This document shows positions 1 to 11,799 of a stretch of 64,000 bases of DNA, piece by piece; the first letter of the stretch is position 1; each line of letters opens with the position of its first letter. The stretch is from Neoceratodus forsteri. Lineage: Eukaryota > Chordata > Ceratodontiformes > Ceratodontidae. Below the pieces are notes generated by a model. It was not told the DNA's origin. It searched no databases and worked only from the letters and a program-made list of their open reading frames with translations. Location of the stretch: positions 470,613,501-470,677,500 of the forward strand of contig CM028130.1 in NCBI GenBank assembly GCA_016271365.2. The letters are read 5' to 3'. A program made the translations under genes and the position numbers.

Positions 1-439
1 GTGAAAGAGGTGGAAGTCTGGAAAGGTTAGGTGAGAGTCTTGAACTCTAGAAGAAAGCTAGGTTTCAAAAATACACAAGGGGACAGATATTCAAAGGGGT
101 TGTGCCTGGTGCAACTGAATTGTGCCAGCACAACCCCAGAAATGTGTCCTGGGGCAATATTCAAAAGAGGGAATTGCGGAGTGCAATTCCTGATACCAGG
201 GTGCAAAGATAATGTATGCGGCACATTTCCAGGGGGTGTACCCATGCATATGCAGCACATCCTGGTATTTAGCCCAGGATGTGCAGTGCATATGCTGGCA
301 CAACCATGAGATGCGCTGCATACCGGGGCACAAGGCTGAGCCAGAAAAATATGGTTCAGATGGTAGCCACCCACAGGCGAGCTCCTGTAATACAAGGCGC
401 ATCACAGCAGCCGCCAACTGTGGGTGGCCCCCCCCCCCA
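1..439. repeat. Unassigned repeat-like flank of the foldback element
   Basis: No convincing gene. The stretch holds short CA/TG-rich words (gtgcctggtgcaac, ggcacaacc) and several self-complementary words. It shares scattered similarity in inverted orientation with 2236-2700, for example 'attcaaaagag' here and on the reverse strand near 2600. The two stretches flank the foldback arms at 440-2240, so they may be diverged outer arms of the same element or a MITE hosting it. Open frames here are short and on both strands, as expected for an inverted repeat, and I do not regard them as genes. Confidence 0.35.
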
Positions 440-990
440 GAACACTGTGCACAAGCACCCTACAATGTCCCTGGTGGTCCAGTGGTTCCCCCCTCCCTGA
501 CCATAACCCTGATCGCCCAAAAGACAATAACTGTATTGCCTTGCTGTCTAGTGGTACCCCCTCCCTCCCTGTAGCCCTGATTGCCTCGAAATAGAGCTAT
601 GTATAATCCCCTGGTAGTCTAGTGATACACCCTCCCTCCCCGTAGCCCCAATCTCCGGAAGCAGAGCTATGTGTAATTCCCTGGTAGTCTAGTGGAACCC
701 TTTACCACTCCCATAGCTCCGAGCCCAGATATTAATATAAAATGACTGCCCCGGTAGTCTAGTGGTAACCCCCATCTGTCCGTAACTCTGATTGCCTGTA
801 AACCCAATGGCAATAAATCCCTGGTGGTCCAGTGCACCCCCACCACAGGATCCCCACCCACCCCAACCCCCCAGTCATCGGGCAGCAACAAACTCACCCA
901 CATACCTCTAGGCTGCCCGCCCAAATGACTAACCACAGTGGACCAATGGGCTTGCAGTGCGTGTAGAGAATGATGCGGCACTGATAGACA

Positions 991-1091
991 CCAGCCTATT
1001 GTGCACAGAGGGTTCTGATTACCTCAGACCTTGAGAGTGAAGCTCGAGAGTTCCTAGGTAATCAGAACTTCAAGGTGACACAATAGGCTGG
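991..1091. repeat. Two-step hairpin in the foldback core
   Basis: ccagcctattgtg at 991-1003 is perfectly complementary to cacaataggctgg at 1079-1091, and gttctgattacct at 1012-1024 to aggtaatcagaac at 1056-1068. The two paired segments nest on the same axis. Confidence 0.8.
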
Positions 1092-1568
1092 TTGGGCATG
1101 TGGTTGCCTATGCACTGTTTTTTATAGTGTATAGTTTCCGATTAGGTATTTACATTTTTTTAATTTTTAAAATACAAAAAAACAAAAGGTTTGCCGCTCC
1201 GTCATGCTCGTCGAGTTAGGGCTGCTTGTTGGGCATTGTGCGTGGTTGCTAGGGAGCAGAGACGTCGTGTTGGATGTGTAGCCTTCTACTGGCTATAAAG
1301 TCCATGTGGGAGGAAATGTTCAACAAAAATAAAATGGCGACCGTAGTTCTCGCTAAGCGAGAGAGAGTTTGGGGATCGCTCTGATTCTTTTCTTTTTTTT
1401 TTTTTTTTAAACTAAATCTATCTGGTTGGTCCTGCATTTTTTAAATATCTGGTTGATCCTGCATCTTGAGAGACTCTAGTGATGCTGCTTCTACTGCTGT
1501 CGCTGGAGTGTGGAGCCTGCCGTTTCCAGCCGCGTACAGGTAAGTGACTGAGCGCGTGGAACCTCTAG

Positions 1569-1656
1569 AGGTTTTCAAAATGTTGTTCTGTTGCAGTAGG
1601 GTACACTCACATTCCATGACCTTTTGAACTGCAGCAGAACAACATTTTGAGAACCT
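1569..1656. repeat. 29-bp-arm hairpin in the foldback core
   Basis: The 29 bases at 1569-1597 are almost exactly the reverse complement of 1628-1656 (one mismatch seen), with a 30-base loop. A second inverted pair involving tagtcattcacaa lies at about 1700-1775, so the whole core can fold in successive stems. Confidence 0.75.
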
Positions 1657-2240
1657 CCGGTTTCCATGCACAGTAAGGGTCCACTATACACTATACTGCA
1701 ATAGTCATTCACAATTATGTAAAAGAATGACTGCATTCACATACTGTATTTGTGAATGACTATTACAGTGTGCACCGCAAGCCCATTGGTCCACAGTGTG
1801 GACCAATGGGATTGCAGCCCATAATGTAAGCTGTCATTCGGCGGGCAGCTACAGAGGTATGCGGGTGGGTTTGCTGCTGCCTGCTGATGATGAAGGGGGG
1901 GAGCTGGGTGGGCAGGGATCCTGTGTGGGTGGGGGGTGCCACTGGACCACCAGGGATTTATTGCCATCAGGTGTACGGGCGATTGGGTTTACGGGTGGGT
2001 GGGGTTACCACTAGAATACCAGGGCAGTCTTTTATATTAATATCGGTGATCAGAGCTATGGGAGGGTGGGGGCTACCACTAGACTACCAGGGACAGACTT
2101 ATACATATTTTGAGTGATCGGAGGGTTGAGAGGGCAGGGGTTCCACTAGACTACCAGGGAATGCTACATAGCTCTATGTCAGGCAATCGGGACTACAGAA
2201 GGGAGGGGGGGGTACCACTAGACTACCAAGGTGCATAACG

Positions 2241-2935
2241 TTGTGTGCGCTACTGGCGAGTGGTGGCACAGGATGGGACAGGGGTTGCACTGCCGTGACT
2301 GATCCTGGGACATGCTGTGCAGGGCGCCATGCACATTTTGCTGGCCAGCCCTGCACAACTCATGCAAATGGGGCCATAATGACATGCAAATGGACCCATT
2401 TGCGCCTTGCATACATTATGGCCCCATTTGCATACCGCTGGCTGAATACTGGGAATTTGCGCACAGCGTAACTCTGTTGCGCTGGTGCAGTTCCCATTCC
2501 TGGTATTCAGCCCTGTCTGGGGGGGGGCTGCACCAGTGCATCGTATCTGCGCAGTGCGCATTACCTGATATATTTAGAGGGGATGTGCCATGGCTCATCT
2601 CTTTTGAATACATCCCTGAGGTGCACCAGCGCAACTCGGTTGCCCTGCGCCACCACATGCGCCATTGCCAGGTGCACTTCTGAATATTGGGGATAAGATG
2701 TCAGGAGAGTACAAGGAGATCCATACTTTGAGGAATTCAAGCATATGGAGGAGGCTTCTTGCATTGAGATGGAAGAAGCTAAGGCCTTGAGGTATAGATG
2801 GGGAAGGGGGAGAGCAGGGTTTGGTTCCACGTTGCCAGCCAGAAGGAGGAGGATGAGGATGAGGAGAGGAAGAGAAAGAAGAGAGTTTTCCACCTTTTAT
2901 GATGAAGGACAGAAAGAAAGCAGAGGTATAGAGAG
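2241..2935. repeat. MITE-like sequence with 20-bp inverted repeat, then purine-rich tract
   Basis: 2362-2381 (atgcaaatggggccataatg) is perfectly inverted at 2414-2433. The rest to about 2690 is rich in gcgca/tgcgc words typical of short palindromic DNA transposons. 2740-2935 is an A/G-rich stretch (ggaagaag, gaggaggatgagg) with an open frame 2745-3041 that has no family features. No gene is supported. The segment ends at the gagag target site of Gypsy-A. Confidence 0.4.
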
Positions 2936-3118
2936 TGTAATAATCATGCAGACACCAATGTGGAGTGAGCTAGTAAGTTTACTGTACTGTATAACAGTGA
3001 TAACAAACTGCCGAAAGCACAGGTTACTGCCCGCCAAATAAGGGTTTATATATAGATATTAGCGCATGCACATTAACAAAGCATACGCAAGTCATGTATG
3101 CTAATTCACTTCCTTGAA
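2936..3118 (-). repeat. Gypsy-A 3' LTR
   Basis: About 183 bp, matching the split 5' LTR at 12587-12645 plus 14410-14538 along its whole length (shared words ataatcatgcagacac, agggtttatatatagat, cgcaagtca). Its internal-side edge reads ...ccttgaa where the 5' copy has ...ccttaca, so the terminal TGT has mutated. A purine-rich tract (minus strand gagaagggaga) lies next to it as a candidate polypurine tract. Confidence 0.85.
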
Positions 3119-3500
3119 TCTCCCTTCTCAATTAAACTCCCCCCCCAAACATAAAATGCTTAAAGTTCTATGTAGCTCGATGTTTTTGTGAGTCTATGTA
3201 GTCACGATGCCAGGCAGGCCTTCAGATCTCCCATCCACTGACATGGCTGATTCTCAGGCTGGAGCTGGTGCCGGTCAATTGGTCCTGACTGCTCAGGGCC
3301 AGGGCCAATGCCACAGGCTCCCTTTGTAACTTCCCCAGCGTCACCTGTGGGGGGATCTGCATTGCAGACACCTCTGGGATCCCATTGTCCTCCACCATGT
3401 CGTCCTGCTCTCCTCTCTCTTCTTCTCCTCAGATATGCGAGATTTGTGAACCACAGGAGTGGCGCAGCTCAGGGGTTAGCAAAAGGTCTCTCCTGTTTCT

Positions 3501-4300
3501 TCAGTACAATTTCTCATTTGCTTGGACTACATGACAGCACAGCTCTTCAGCATGGCATTCTATAATTGCAGGGGTCCAGGTATTATCAGCTGTTCGCAAA
3601 TAAACAGGCTGTCCCAGTTGTAAGGCTGGGAGTGGTTGGGCATGCAAATTGTAATAAGATTTAAGTTTTTCTTGAGTCCCTTGCAATGTAGCATGCACAT
3701 CAACTTCTGGTACTTTTAGTTTAAGTAGCTCAGATCTGGTAGGCATTAAAGTTCAGGTTCTGCAGCCCATGAGCAGCTGTGCTGGGGATCCTAGCCCCTC
3801 CAGTGGGGTACTGCTCAGTTCCAAAAGTGCTAAGTAAGGGTCTTGATGGTCCACTTGTGCTTTCTTTAACAATATCTTTATTGTCTGAATGGCTCATTAT
3901 AGCATGCCATTACTCTGGGGGTATCTTGATGAAGACGTTATATGTTTAAACTCATATTTCTGTTGAAAATCTCTGAATTCAATGCAGGCAAATTGTGGAC
4001 CATTATCTGTTACAAGTATTTCAGGAATACCATGTCTTGCATATTATGATTTAATATGGTTAATCACTGTTTCACTTGTGTTTTGCAACTTGGATATCTC
4101 AATGTATTTGCAATAGTAATCAACAATTGCCACATAATTTCCCCTTTCAAATTCAAATAGGATAGCCCCATCCTTTTGCCAAGGTCTCTCTGGTATCTCA
4201 CGTGGCTGCAGCGGCTCTCTAGATTGTGCTTTCCTGAATTGGTTGCAAGTGCCACACTTGGCCACCATGTCACTAATCTGATTGTTCATCCCTAGCTAGA
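3501..4300 (-). pseudogene. Gypsy-A integrase (broken)
   Basis: Integrase of Gypsy-A, which would insert element cDNA into the genome. The minus strand at 4300-4044 carries the second half of the HHCC finger (CGTC) and the start of the catalytic core with a YYCKYIEI motif. 4030-3770 continues with a TDNGPQF-like block in other frames, and 3746-3501 holds the C-terminal part. Where the DDE glutamate is expected, next to an SNGM motif, the minus strand reads TAA (3897-3899) directly followed by TGA (3894-3896), so the catalytic residue is lost. At least two frame changes separate the pieces. It lies between RNase H and the 3' LTR, the normal Gypsy position. Confidence 0.8.
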
Positions 4301-4499
4301 ATAACAGATCTCCGGCCCTGTGCTTGCATTTTTCAGTGCTCAAGTAGCTGCTGTGTAATCTGGTTAACATGTCTGGTCTCAATGATGTGGGGACTATCAG
4401 TCTCTCCCCCTTCAGCAAAAGTCAATTTTCTGTTGAGATCTCATCTCTGAACAACCAGTACTGCCTTATCTCGGGGTGCACCGATAATTTCTCCTGGGG

Positions 4500-5600
4500 C
4501 TACCTATTCAAAACAGTGTCCCTCAACTTGACCAGTGATGAATCTTTGTCAGTCTCTTGCTGAAATAATTTCAGTATATCATCACTGATAGGCATATAGT
4601 CCACTGTGTGAACCTCTTGTTTGTCTAGTTCAGTTTCTGGCATGGAATTTTCTCTCACAGCCCTACGCAGAGCATCTGCTATATGGAGTTCTTTACCTGC
4701 TTTGTACTGTACCCGCAAATCATACCTTTGCAGTTTTAGCATCATGCATTGAATTCTCGGTGGGGATGTGACCAGTGTTTTTTGAAAAGGCTTTCTAGGG
4801 GCTTGTGGTCTGATTCAACATGGACCTTTGGTCTGCCATAGATACACTGGTGGAATTTTGAACAGCCAAACTATAGCTTTTCCTTCTCAATTTGTACATA
4901 ATTGCTTTTCCTTCTCAATTTGTACATAATTTCTCTCAGCTTTATTAAGTGATCTGGAAGCTAAAGCAATAGGCTTGCCTTCTTGTAGCAGACATGCACC
5001 CAGGCCTTCTGAGGATGCATCAACTGATAATTCAGCAGGTTTCCTTAGATCATAGTAGGCCAGCACTGGGGGGTTTGTGACAACTGTTTTCAGTTCTTGA
5101 AAGGCCTGTTCGTGGCGCTCCTTCCAGTGCCATGCTGTTTCTTTCTCTAGTAACTCTCTCAATGGCTTATTTATAGTTGATAGTTTTGGAATGAACTTTC
5201 CCAGGTAGTTTACCATGCCCATAAATCTCTGTAAGTCAGTCTTATTTTGGGGAACAGGCAACAGGGTAATTGTTTTTATCTTCTCGGGGTCTGCCAACAG
5301 CCCATCATTACTTAACTTGTGTCCGATATATTGGACCTCTGACACTTTGATGTTGGATTTTTTTAGGTTTAAAGACAAATGCTTATCTCTGGCTCTTTGT
5401 AGAACATTTCACAACCTCTCATTGTGCTCTTGTATATTAGTTTCCCATATTAGGATGTTATCCATAATGACCTCTGCGCCCTCGAGCCTTTCAAAAATAT
5501 GTGACATTTTCTTTTGGAAGAATTCTGGTGCTGAGCAACTCCAAAAGGGGAGACACTTGAACTTGTACCTCCCAAAGTGTGTATTAAAGGTCACTAGATC
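4500..5600 (-). pseudogene. Gypsy-A RT C-terminal part and RNase H (broken)
   Basis: Minus-strand reading from 5600 to 4500: fingers/palm with a TFNTHFGRYKF block, the catalytic strand, the thumb (YIGHKLS, RFMGMVNYLGKF), the RNase H-like domain (ELSVDASSEGLGACLLQ) and the ADALRRA end typical of Gypsy RNase H. The catalytic YxDD motif reads I-M-D-N at 5457-5468, so both the tyrosine and the second aspartate are changed. Frameshifts occur near 5400, 4880 and 4750. The N-terminal half of RT lies 5.4 kb away at 11022-11200 because LINE-A inserted at the agagctgggccc target. Confidence 0.85.
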
Positions 5601-5612
5601 AGAGCTGGGCCC

Positions 5613-6936
5613 TTCAGAGAGCGAGGTGGTGCGGAACATAATGGCGCTGCAGTAGAGCCTCTGAGGAGGTGAGTTTTTTTAAGGTACAAGACTGAGGAAT
5701 ATTTGGAAATGAGGGATGGGAGTAAGGGGGGAAGACTGAGTCTGAAGTGGGGAAGGGGACAACTGCTATACTGTTCTGGTCTAGATGACTGGCGTAGCTC
5801 CACCTCAACCCTTTTCCCTCCCAGATGGTTTCAATCACTAGTCCTTCAATGTCATTCTAAGGTGGTTACTAGGAAGCTGAACTTGTACATCTGCATGATC
5901 AAGTCTACTGATCTCTATTACTTGTATGGATGCTTGAGTCTCTGCTAGCTTCTTTATATGAATTTATCCTAACCCCCCCCCATATCCCCCCTCTTTTTAT
6001 TATTCTTTCAGTTGTTTATGATTTGTTGCTGTTCATTAACAATGGGGTGGTGATGTCCCATCTCCTTTATGGCTCTATTTGTGGCAATTGGCAATAGTCA
6101 ATTCGGCAAATGTGCCAAGTACCCTGTGCCTGGACTTGGATAAGGAGGTAGACAACACTAACAGGTACGTTGGTGAATACAGAAGCTGTAATCTTCTAGT
6201 TAAGAGATACACAACATACTTCAAGCCTTCAGTGGTACAAGATGTAATTCAGGGGGTTGTAGAAGAAGATGATGTATTGTCCCACAGATAGTGGAGATGC
6301 AGTATCGGTGCTTGGGTGGCATATGCTAAATTCTCACTCCAAATGGTTAAGCAGAACATCTTGTTAATTAAATGGTCTGATACAGAGTCATTACCATCTC
6401 GTTGTTATTTATTTATTGGCTATCCTCCTCCTGTATTTTTGCTTCCTATATTCAGAACCGAAAACTTTTTTTCCTTTCCTGTCCCTTGCTCTGTGTCTTA
6501 CTTTGCCTTGGATCTGCTTTAGATAATAACTGGCTTTTAAATCTTTTTAAGATCAGATGCAGAACTACAGTAAGAGGTAGCAGACATACTCGTACCTCTA
6601 CTGCTGTTACCCCTTTTTTTAGTGTGCATTTTCTGCTGGTGCTTTGGTGTTTACTGGCACAACAGCCCCTAAGCCAAGCACACTAGTGTCTTTGGCTGTT
6701 TACCACCACACCCTGATTCAATCCTACTGTTTCCATTTTACCTGTTTATACTAATTTTTATTCATTATATGTAGTTGTGTGTTATATACAGCTTATACAA
6801 CTGTTGTACTTCACTCATTTGATAACCTTTTCTTCTGCTCTCCTGGTACTAGTTATTGTATACTTTAAAGATATAACTACAGTAAATAATTAGATTGTGT
6901 TCAAGTCCTACATTTATCTCTGGTGAACCCATTAAT
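5613..6936 (+). other. LINE-A 5' region without recognisable ORF1
   Basis: The first 60 bases are GC-rich and include ataatggcgctgcag, which resembles the YY1-like start of L1 elements. The remainder is AT-rich with only short frames (5703-5948, 6079-6291, 6316-6522) that show no coiled coil or RNA-binding motif. Either ORF1 has decayed beyond recognition or it was deleted. Confidence 0.5.
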
Positions 6937-9900
6937 ATGTCTTCAGATAATATCTGCATTGTGTTCTGGAATGTGAAGGGCCTGGGAACCCCTATTAAAA
7001 GAAAGAAAGTGCTTAAATATCTTCAAAAAAAAAGAGTTGATATTGCCCTCCTGCAGGAGACACATCTCCTGCCCAAGGAGGCAGCCAAGCTGGTAGGTCA
7101 TGGGTGGGAAAAACTGAGTACAGCTACATTTTCTCTAAAAAAAGAGGTACCTCAATTGTAATTTGGAAGGGGACTCCCTTTTTCAAGAATAAACACATAA
7201 CAGACCCAGAGGGGTGCTTTCAGTTCCTAGAGGGTACTCTGCATGGTAAGCAAGTAGTTATACGTAATATTTATGCCCACATAGGGACCAGAGCCAGTTC
7301 TTTGATGAGATTGCTACTCAGTTAAGCTCATATCCTAATGCTGACATTGTATGTGGAGAGGACTGAGGTGCCTGACCCCTTTCTTGACAGATCAAGCACT
7401 CACACTCAGCACCTAATTCCAAGTCCTAGAAGAGCTTTTGTTAACTTAAAAAAGGACTTGGGTTTGGTTGATACATGAAGGACCCTTCACCCTGATGGGA
7501 AGGGCTATTCCTTCTATTCTGCCAGGCACTCTTCATATAGCAGGATAGACGACCTTCTGGTTTCTAAAGGTTTAAGCTTTTCTGTAACCTCGTCGGACAT
7601 ATAGAGCAGAGTGATCTCTGATCACGGTATAATTACTGCACATATTAGCATCAATAGGGATTTCAGTGTACATAGATGTTGGAAGTTTAATACCTCTCTC
7701 ATACAAGATAAAAACTTTCATGAATTCCTGGGGGGGCTGTGTCTGAATAGTTTGGGGTGAATGACAATGGTCAAACCTCTTACACAATTTCATGGGACAC
7801 CTTTAAGGCTTATCTCAGGGGGAAGATAACTGCATTTGCAACAAACAAGAAAAGGCCAGCGCTCAAGAAAAAAAAGAAGCTTAGAGAAAGAAAAGAAGCT
7901 TAGAGAATTAGAGGTAGAGTTTAAGCAGGGGAAGGACATGACTCAGTCCAGACTCCATGAGATTATGGCTCTCAAGTTTGAAATCAATAAGATATTCTCT
8001 GCAAAGGCTGAGTTTGCATTGACAATCACTTAGCAGAAGTTTTGGGAGTCAGGAGAAATCTGGCAAACTACTGGCTTATTGGCTTAAAAAAAAGTAATCA
8101 AAACCTGACTGCGGGAGTAAAAGACAAACAAAATAATATACAATTAGCAAATAAGGACATTAACAAAGTCTTCTCACAATTTTATGAGGAGCTATACTCA
8201 AGCACGGCCATGACAGAGAATGACTTGCTTTCAGAACTTTTGGGCTCTGTTATGCTTCCACCTTTACTAGATGAGAATAAGGAGGCATTGGATAGACCTA
8301 TTATGATTGAAGAACTTACTCAAGTTATTAGGAACTCTCCCAGTAATAAAGCTCCAGGGCCGGACTGTACACCTGGAGAACTCCATAAAGCTATGGGGCC
8401 CCTTGTTCCTAAATATTTGTGTAAAATGTATGAACAGGCTCTGCAGGAAAGGAAATTGCTTGAGTCTCTTAACAGAGCATACATTACTCTGATCCATAAG
8501 ACAGGGAAGGATCCCCTAAGTTGTGAGAGCTATAGACCAATATCACTGTTAAATGGAGACTACAAGATTAGCCAAGGCTCTATTTCTAAGACTCTGAAAC
8601 CTGGTAGACAGAATGGTAGGTAAGGAAGAGATAGGTTTCGTTCCAAACAGGTCAGGTATGGAGAATGTAAGACGCCTCCTTAATGTGACTTATTCAGCTC
8701 AGTTATCAAAGCAATACTTAACTGTATTATCAATAGATTTTTTTAAGGCCTTCGATACCCTGGAATGGGAATACCTATTTAAGGTACTAGAGGCATACAG
8801 TGAGGGGAATGGCTTCATACATTGGATAGAACACTGTATAGTGCCCCCTCAGCAGAAGTTACAACAAATGGGAAAATCTCCTATTTCAGACTTTTCAGAG
8901 GGACAAGGCAAGTGTGTCCATTAACCCCACATTTCTTCATCCTGGTGCTAGAGCCACTCATTAGAAGCATACAGTCAAACACTAATATCCATGGCTTTAA
9001 AACAGGGGGGATGCCTAACAAGACCTTTGCATATGCAGAGGACTTGCTGTTCATGTTATCTAATTTTGCTAATTCTCTCAAATAACTTAAATCTATGTTA
9101 TACAGGTTTTCTGGCACATCAGGTCTTTCTGTTAACTGGAAAAAGACCCAGGCATTACAAGTGTATGATGGGGGAGGAGTTGGAGGGGGTGACGGACTAC
9201 TAGATAAGGACTGCTGGGAGAAGGAGTCAATTATCTGTCTGGAATTTAAGACCCCTAGTAAAATTCATACTACGGTAGACATTAATTTAGACCCCCTCTT
9301 GAAAGACATACGTAGTGACTTGGGGAAATGGGCAAACCTATCCATGTCTTTACTAAGGAAGATTAATTCCATTAAGATGATGGTGGCTCTGAAGCTCTTT
9401 TACCTCTTCCAGAATATCCCACTCCTATTTTGAGCTTCCAAATTTAAGAAAATCACATCTTTGGTTAGAAGCTTTTTATGGGGTTCCAAACCCCCATGAT
9501 TATCCTTGCCCAAGCTTAGAATGCACTGGTCCCAAGGAGGCTTTTGGCTACTCTGGTAGGAAAAGTACCAGCTGGCCTTCCTGTTCAAACAATCTGTTTT
9601 TTACCTTCTGCTCCCATATGTCAATATGTCCCTTTGGTTTGAGGTGGAATATCAGCTTTGTAAGCCAGTTAAACCTTCAGACCTTTCATTCAACACTAGA
9701 GCAGTCATGTACATGTCCAATCCCTGTATTCTAAGTTCTGTTAAATCTATTAAAATGATACAATCCAAATTTTCTCTAGAAAACTATCCTCCACACAGAG
9801 AGCCTATGGCATAACCCTAATATACAACTGGGGGGCAAAACCCTGTCTTACCCTGAATGATTTAGACTTGGTGTCACTGATGTAGGGGATTTGATTGATC

Positions 9901-10415
9901 CTGATTCACATGTCCTAAAGTATTTTCAGAATTTTAGCCTAGAGTACAAACTTCCTAAATTTGACTTTGTATCATACTTACAGATTAGAAAGGCCTTAGC
10001 AGACACAATCCTAGGATCTAACATGGAGTTATCAAATGAAGTACTGAAATGGAACCCAATTTGTAACGTTGTGATTAGTAAGGGTGGAGTTTCCAAACTA
10101 TGTAACTTGATGTGTGATAGTACAAGTAGCCTGTTATTCAATGAGACCTTAAAATCTAAATGGGAATCTGCACTAGGCTCATCTATTTCTATGGAAGATT
10201 GGGCCTCTGTTTGGATGAGCGCATACCAAGCATGCAAGCAATTCTGGGAAGAACAATACAGTTGAAAATAATGCATCAATATTATTATTCACCAGAAAGG
10301 GTGGAAAAAATGGGGTACTGCCGGGGGGGGGGAATGATTGTTGGAAGTGTAATAAACCTCTATGCTGACCTCCTATACATGTTATGGAGCTGTCCTCAAG
10401 TTTTCAAGTTATAGG
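6937..10415 (+). pseudogene. LINE-A ORF2: endonuclease-reverse transcriptase (broken)
   Basis: ORF2 protein of an L1/Tx1-type LINE, which nicks target DNA and reverse transcribes the element RNA in place. It starts at ATG 6937 with an APE endonuclease signature (IVFWNVKGLG, then ALLQETHL). The endonuclease continues in shifted frames to about 7790. A lysine-rich linker follows at 7836-8033, then RT from 8042: SNKAPGPDCTPGELHK, a YRPISLLNGDYK block, GFVPNRSG, IDFFKAFDTLEW, and the catalytic strand at 9032-9043, which reads YAED instead of YADD. The C-terminal region (9095-10415) contains the usual weakly conserved blocks up to a LYMLWSCPQVF motif. Frameshifts are seen near 7160, 8033, 8620, 8924, 9085, 9433 and 10265, so the copy is dead. 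Confidence 0.88.
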
Positions 10416-11009
10416 AGCACGTTCATCAGATTTGTAAGACTGTCACGGAATGCAGATCTTCTTGTCTCCTCTTTTATATTGGGGATTTCCTCTCACCTGC
10501 AATCCCTACCCAAAAGGCTAGTCAATTGAGTTCTGTTAACTTCCTTGGCTCTAAAGAGGTTGATACTATCACACTGGAAACTGCAATCTGTACCTTTGAT
10601 GTTCGAATGGTTCAATAGTATGTCTGCCCTAGCACAAAATGAGAGAATTTGTCACATGTTGCATAATCAAACATCAACGTTTATTGGAACTTGGTCACCC
10701 TTTCTGGAACTGAAATCCTGACTTTCTGATGAGAAGTTATCATTCAGTTTTCATACACAGTAGCACATAATTTCCTTTAGTCTGTTTAGCGTGGACTCAT
10801 AGCCATTTGTATTTGACTTGTTCATATTGCCTGAATGCTGTATTTTCCTTGATTGCACACTTTAACAACCTAGTTTATGGTCTTTATTCCATACCCCTCT
10901 GCCTTTAATGATCATCACTTGTATTTAAACATGCATTGTTGCATGAATTGTTACTCATGTGATTGTATTCTTCTTCTTTTCAAATATTCATGAAATGTTC
11001 AATTCAATA
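10416..11009 (+). other. LINE-A 3' UTR
   Basis: AT-rich noncoding tail after the ORF2 C-terminal block, ending attcaata directly before the downstream TSD copy. No long poly(A) remains. Confidence 0.65.
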
Positions 11010-11021
11010 AGAGCTGGGCCC

Positions 11022-11480
11022 ATCCAGTTTAATCTGCCAGAAGGCATTCCCAGCATCTAACACTTTGAATACTTTACCCCTGCTAGCTTGGCTACAACCT
11101 CTGCAACTGTTTTCATTGGGTCATGTTCCCTTCTAATTGCTCTATCAAGATCTCTGGGATCTATGCAAATTCGTACTTTCTTTGTTTTTTCTATAATCAC
11201 CATCAAGTTGACCTAGCTCATGGGTTTCTCCACCTTCCCAATAACCCCCAATATTTCCATATTCTTAGCTCAATTTTCACTTTGTCTTGTAATGTGAAAG
11301 GTATTTTCCTAGGGGGGTGGATCACAGGGCAGACTGTCTTACCTATTTTAATGTAGTATTCACCATCTAAGCATCCCGATTTCTCAAATACATCAGCAAA
11401 TTCAGCCAGTATTCCTTCTGTGGTTTCCCCTGCACTTCCACTTGCAGCATCTACTGAAAATAACTTCTTTATAAGCTTCA
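11022..11480 (-). pseudogene. Gypsy-A RT N-terminal part (broken)
   Basis: Minus-strand continuation of the Gypsy-A RT after the LINE-A insertion. It covers the protease-RT spacer and RT N-terminus, with an EFADVFEKSGCL-like pre-RT block and a PPRKIPFTLQDKVK motif typical of the start of Gypsy RT (11481-11218), then frame changes through 11200-11022 where the palm begins. It joins functionally to 5600-4500. Confidence 0.82.
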
Positions 11481-11482
11481 TT

Positions 11483-11788
11483 TCAAAATAAGTAAGATTG
11501 GCCCAACACTGTGGTCATGTTTGCATTAATCACTTGAAATGGCAACATGTAGTACTTTTGCTTAAAACATGTTAGCAACATCACTTTGCCTATCACATCA
11601 AGTTTATGCCCAGAATAGGAAAGCAGCCTAGCTGACGACCTTTGAACAGCTTCTCTAGACAATGTCTTATGCATCTGAAAAAGCATCACATTACACTGTG
11701 CTCCAGTGTCTAATTTGAACATCACCATTTTCCCATTTATGCTCAGATTTACTTTCCAATCAGTCTCGGGTTTATAGGTAGTCGTCAC
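11483..11788 (-). pseudogene. Gypsy-A aspartic protease
   Basis: Pepsin-like retroelement protease that would cleave the Gag-Pol polyprotein. The frame has the active-site triad as FKLDTGAQCNV about 28 residues in, followed by hydrophobic strands and a TTVLGQSYLF end that takes the place of the flap/ILG region. This piece is intact over about 100 residues, but its upstream and downstream connections are frameshifted. Confidence 0.85.
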
Positions 11789-11799
11789 TGTCTCACTGC

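Larger units (their letters stand above)
440..2240. mobile_element. Foldback element with ~500-bp inverted arms made of subrepeats
   Basis: The left arm (about 440-960) and right arm (about 1780-2235) are reverse complements with moderate divergence: the same order of words appears inverted, including 'ggcaataaatccctggtggt' near 810 and its complement near 1950. Each arm is itself built from roughly 70-bp tandem subrepeats beginning ccctggtagtctagtgg (near 465, 612, 680, 752, 821). The centre (about 1000-1760) has no coding capacity but several hairpins. This is the architecture of a non-autonomous foldback or long-TIR DNA transposon; no transposase is present and the superfamily cannot be named from sequence alone. 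Confidence 0.6.
5613..11009 (+). mobile_element. LINE-A: L1/Tx1-type LINE inserted in Gypsy-A RT
   Basis: A 5.4-kb non-LTR retrotransposon bounded by a perfect 12-bp direct repeat, agagctgggccc at 5601-5612 and 11010-11021. The RT frame of Gypsy-A runs up to one copy and resumes after the other. It starts with a G/C-richer leader containing ataatggcgctgcag, has about 1.3 kb without a clear ORF1, then a degraded ORF2 with endonuclease, RT and C-terminal domain, and a 3' UTR of about 0.6 kb ending attcaata. The long TSD and APE-type endonuclease are typical of L1-group mobilisation, and the ORF2 residues resemble the Tx1/L1 elements of fish and amphibians. Confidence 0.9.

Noticed and set aside
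2745..3041. 98-codon frame as a transposase start
   Set aside because: Arg/Glu-rich from purine-rich DNA, and it runs into the Gypsy-A LTR.
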